From Chitinophagaceae bacterium (GTDB taxonomy: Bacteria; Bacteroidota; Bacteroidia; Chitinophagales; Chitinophagaceae), in the NCBI GenBank assembly GCA_016702745.1, contig JADJDJ010000005.1, forward strand, positions 171,037 to 235,036: a DNA stretch of 64,000 bases. Direction: 5' to 3'. Position 1 is the first letter of the stretch. Each line of letters opens with the position of its first letter. The notes beneath the pieces are model-generated. The model had not been told where the DNA came from and made no database searches. It saw nothing but the letters and a program-made list of their open reading frames with translations. This document shows positions 61,262 to 64,000 of the stretch, piece by piece. The position numbers and the translations under genes are program-made.

Positions 61262-61999
61262 AGAAAAGGGTTTAGGCAGGTAAAAGATATAAAAAATATC
61301 TCCCACAAAGACACTAAGCACACAAAGAGAGTGAAAAATATTTCCCGCCAGGAGCGCAAAGCGCGCTTAGTAAGTCGCCAAACTCACGCAGTGAGTTTTA
61401 TCCGTCAATATCCGTACTCAGCATAATCGAAACTTCAAAAAACACTTATGAACCTTGAAACTAATAAATCCGTTTTAATCCGTTTAATCCGTTTAATCCG
61501 TTTAATCCGCGTCATCCGTGTTCCTATTATATTTTTTGTCCAAAGGACTCTTCGAGCGAAGCAAAATCATTCATCCGACGATATTTCACGCAAAGAGCGC
61601 AAAGAAAAAACACGCAAAGGCGCAAAGAAAGAGTTCCCATACTCACGAAGTGAGTATTATCCGTTCTAATCCGTTTAATCCGCGTCATCTGCGTTCCTAT
61701 TATATTTTTTGCGAAGCAAAAATCTATTATCCGCTATTAACTTTCCCACAAAGTCACTAAGAACACAAAGCGTTTCTCCTCGCGTCCTGGCGTCTTAGCG
61801 CCTGCCTGCCGGTAGGCAGGGTTAAATCTCTGCGAAACGGCTGCGCTCTCATTTCTCTGCGGTGAATATTTCCCGCTAAAAACGCAAAGGGCGCAAAAAA
61901 TCCGTAAAAATTTTTCCCACAAAGGCACAAAGAACACAAAGCGTTTCTCCTCGCGTCCTGGCGTCTTAGCGGTTAAATCTCTCCGAAAACGCCGCTTCC
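61262..61999. repeat. 738-base composite repeat island upstream of the CHAT gene
   Basis: No gene is seen here. The island contains CACAAAG/CGCAAAG words (about 61300-61370, 61588-61632, 61745-61775, 61880-61945), TTTAATCCG words (61464-61510, 61667-61684), a 44-base unit repeated at 61494-61537 and 61667-61710, and a 58-base unit repeated at 61743-61800 and 61913-61971. Four GNA-triloop hairpins, each followed by an ATCCG-type word, lie at 61380-61398, 61556-61562, 61639-61657 and 61706-61722. One copy of each large unit carries an extra palindrome (61538-61555 and 61801-61820). A possible -7 element TATCTTTT near 61283 and a TTTG from the first CACAAAG word could drive the CHAT gene. Confidence 0.8.
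61801..61820. mobile_element. 20-base palindrome inserted in one repeat copy
   Basis: CCTGCCTGCCGGTAGGCAGG is a near-perfect palindrome with one G/T mispair. It interrupts a 58-base repeat unit whose other copy at 61913-61980 lacks it: cttagcg runs directly into gttaaatct there. The precise presence/absence suggests a mobile or expanding palindromic unit. Translations such as LPTGRQA or AYRQAG, which I recall as recurring in predicted proteins of Bacteroidota and other phyla, arise from this kind of sequence. Confidence 0.5.
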
Positions 62000-64000
62000 T
62001 CAGCTCACACCCGAACCAGGAGCCACCCCATTTTCCGGACGCAGCAACTGCAATTTCCCATCACTGTCTTCGGCCGTCAGGATCATACCCTGACTTTCAA
62101 TCCCCTTCATTTTACGCGGGGCCAGATTGGTGACAACAATTACCTGCTTGCCAACCATTTCTTCTGGGGTATAATGCAGGGCAATACCGGAAACAATAGT
62201 TCTTTTTTCTGTTCCGAGGTCTACTTCCAGTTTCAGTAATTTATCAGCCTTTGCCACTTTTTCACAACTGATCACGGTAGCTGCCTTCATGTCCAGTTTG
62301 GCAAAATCATCAAACTGAATCTCGGGTTTTTGCATAGCTGCTGGTTTTTTGGTGGCCGACGCTGTTGTTGTATCAGAGGCCGGTTTTACTAAACCGCTTT
62401 TCAGTTTTTCTATCTGTGCAGCAATTTCCTCGTCTTCTATTTTACGGAATAAAAGCTCAGGTGCCCTTAAACTGTATCCGGTGCTGAGCAGGTTGGGTTT
62501 GCCTGCATTTTCCCAGTCCAGCATTTTATCCACCACCTTCATCATGTAAAGCATTTTCCTTGCTGTGTTTGGCAGGAAGGGATTGATGAGTACAGCGAGG
62601 TTGGCACAAAGCTGCAGACAGATATGCAGGGTATTGTCAATAGATGCCTGAGCCGCCGGATTTTCTGCCACCTGTCTCGCAACAATCCAGGGTTCTTTTT
62701 TCTGTAAATACTGATTCCCTTTTCTGGCCAGTTCAATCACCTGGAATAATCCATCCCGGAAATGATAGAACTCCAATGCTGATTGTACTTCTGCCCGGGT
62801 ATTACTGAATTCAGCAATCATGGCTTTATCCGTATCATCCAGAACTTCTTCCTGTAACCGGGGAACTTTACCTCCGCAGAGTTTGTGCATGAGGACAAAA
62901 CTCCGGTTCACAAAATTGCCAAAGACGGCTACCAGTTCACTGTTCACGGCATCCTGAAATCCTTTCCAGGTAAATTCACTGTCCTTGGTTTCCGGAGCGA
63001 TCTGAGTCAGATAATAACGGAGCATATCCACTGCCTGCGGGCCGCCGTTATCTTTTTTTACAAAGTCATTGATATAATCCCGCATGTCCAGTTTCCAGTT
63101 CCGGCTGGTGCTCATTTTGTCACCTTCCAGGTTCAGGAATTCATTGGCGGGTACATTATCCGGAAGAATATCTCCATGTAATTTCAACATCACCGGAAAG
63201 ATGATGCAATGGAATACAATATTATCCTTACCGATAAAATGTACCAGTTTGGTTTCTTTATCCTGCCAGTACGGTTTCCAGTCTTTTCCCTGATCCAGTG
63301 CCCATTGTTTAGTGGCACTGATATAACCGATCGGGGCATCAAACCAAACATAGAGCACTTTACCATCTGCTTCTTTCAGTGGCACTTTGATTCCCCAGTC
63401 CAGGTCGCGGGTAACCGCCCTCGATTGCAATCCGCCTTCAATCCAGCTCTTACATTGTCCATATACACTGGGGCGCCAATCATCCTTATGCTCCTCGAGT
63501 ATCCAGTCTTTCAAAAATTGTTCATGCTTACCCAGGGGCAGGTACCAATGCGAGGTTTTTTTCTTGATTGGTGTTTTGCCACTCAGGGTGCTTACCGGAT
63601 TGATCAGCTCATCCGGACTCAGGGTGCGGCACAGGTTTACACTGGTCGCCAAAGCCCGGTCGCTGCCACAGTTAGGACAGGTTCCTTTTATATACCGATC
63701 GGCGAGGAAACTGGCCGCTTCCTCATCATAGTATTGTTCTGTTTCCTTTATTTCCAGTTCACCGGCATCATTCAGTTTGGTGAAAAATTCCTGCGCCGTT
63801 TCATGGTGCAGGGTGGATGAAGTGCGGTGATAGATATCAAAACTCATGGAGAGGTCTTCAAAATCCTGCTTCATGGCTTCGTGGTACTTATCAATTATGG
63901 CCTGTGGAGTTGTGCCTTCCCGGGTGGCCTGAATGGGTATGGCCGTGCCGTGTTCATCACTGCCACATACAAATACCACATCTCTTTTCTGGGCACGGAG
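62000..64000 (-). CDS. metG: methionyl-tRNA synthetase, C-terminal part (runs off right edge)
   Basis: 667 codons of a class I synthetase are present. The open frame continues to base 64000 (…QKRDVVFVCGSDEHGTAI), so the N-terminal HIGH region lies outside. Visible are the connective zinc region with CPNC, the WYLP block, the GDKMSTSRNW form of KMSKS, the anticodon-binding helical domain (FGNFVNRSFVLMHK) and a C-terminal tRNA-binding OB fold (DDFAKLDMKAATVISCEKVAKADKLL). Around 63626-63653 three single bases appear to be missing (in AAA, TTT and a GC step); adding them changes ALATSVNLCRTL to AFGDQCKTCGRTL and restores the second zinc CxxC. Charges tRNA-Met; cytoplasmic. Confidence 0.94.
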   Translation of the reverse strand, partial: LRAQKRDVVFVCGSDEHGTAIPIQATREGTTPQAIIDKYHEAMKQDFEDLSMSFDIYHRTSSTLHHETAQEFFTKLNDAGELEIKETEQYYDEEAASFLADRYIKGTCPNCGSDRALATSVNLCRTLSPDELINPVSTLSGKTPIKKKTSHWYLPLGKHEQFLKDWILEEHKDDWRPSVYGQCKSWIEGGLQSRAVTRDLDWGIKVPLKEADGKVLYVWFDAPIGYISATKQWALDQGKDWKPYWQDKETKLVHFIGKDNIVFHCIIFPVMLKLHGDILPDNVPANEFLNLEGDKMSTSRNWKLDMRDYINDFVKKDNGGPQAVDMLRYYLTQIAPETKDSEFTWKGFQDAVNSELVAVFGNFVNRSFVLMHKLCGGKVPRLQEEVLDDTDKAMIAEFSNTRAEVQSALEFYHFRDGLFQVIELARKGNQYLQKKEPWIVARQVAENPAAQASIDNTLHICLQLCANLAVLINPFLPNTARKMLYMMKVVDKMLDWENAGKPNLLSTGYSLRAPELLFRKIEDEEIAAQIEKLKSGLVKPASDTTTASATKKPAAMQKPEIQFDDFAKLDMKAATVISCEKVAKADKLLKLEVDLGTEKRTIVSGIALHYTPEEMVGKQVIVVTNLAPRKMKGIESQGMILTAEDSDGKLQLLRPENGVAPGSGVS

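Noticed and set aside
61448..61760. Open frames of 73-80 codons inside the repeat island
   Set aside because: Their translations (repeated RLIRLIR and similar) come from the word repeats and have no independent support.
61262..61999. CRISPR-like array of repeats
   Set aside because: Repeat units are short, degenerate and contiguous; there are no uniform spacers and no cas genes.

Overview
The window looks like a chromosomal segment of a Bacteroidota bacterium, most likely from the Chitinophagaceae. The evidence is the gene content and order (PorT beside UbiE, a T9SS sorting tail on a secreted protease, a very short AtpC, a division/cell-wall cluster without murF and with a PASTA-tailed FtsI), the TAnnTTTG-type -7 promoter elements, and the absence of clear Shine-Dalgarno sites. 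No rRNA, tRNA, CRISPR array, integrase or transposase was seen. Most of the window is ordinary core genome, apart from unusual intergenic repeats and many single-base lesions in genes.

Layout. 1-3.7 kb: 5' end of an MBOAT O-acyltransferase, porT-ubiE, engB, a small exported protein, a piece resembling the 5' part of RNase P RNA, and a DUF458 protein. 3.7-10.6 kb: a T9SS-exported metalloprotease with a small secreted neighbour, a CoA-binding protein, a GbsR/MarR regulator with two small membrane proteins, and a NfeD-flotillin pair. 10.7-16.9 kb: pyruvate dehydrogenase E2 (pdhC), dnaX, a GNAT-like protein and a degenerate histidine kinase. 16.9-24.2 kb: an ECF42-type sigma factor coupled to a DGPF/YCII protein, an MsbA-like ABC exporter and three family-4 glycosyltransferases (an envelope polysaccharide group). 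24.3-32.9 kb: atpD-atpC, an exported dikinase-like protein, a DUF4197 protein, yqgE, a sensor kinase and queA. 33.2-50.5 kb: the dcw cluster mraZ-rsmH-ftsL-ftsI-murE-mraY-murD-ftsW-murG-murC-ftsQ-ftsA-ftsZ, which makes lipid II and builds the divisome, closed by a strong terminator. 50.6-64 kb: an outer-membrane barrel protein, an ABC-2 transporter, a TIGR01777 epimerase, a metzincin with a secreted partner, a fused 3-hydroxyacyl-CoA dehydrogenase/enoyl-CoA hydratase, a periplasmic CHAT protease, a 738-base composite repeat island, and metG running off the right edge.

Two themes deserve attention. First, intergenic spaces carry short degenerate words (period about 7-9 bases) repeated in tandem, often as two arms in opposite orientation around a core. 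Each locus has its own vocabulary but the architecture recurs. The island at 61262-61999 holds two pairs of near-identical copies, and in each pair one copy contains an extra palindrome of 18 or 20 bases. Second, at least ten genes, several normally essential (dnaX, ftsI, murE, murG, metG), are interrupted by one-base indels, mostly losses in homopolymers, and two genes carry an in-frame TAA. Sequencing or assembly error is the simplest explanation. The A AAA AAC site in dnaX is the one place where programmed frameshifting is worth testing.
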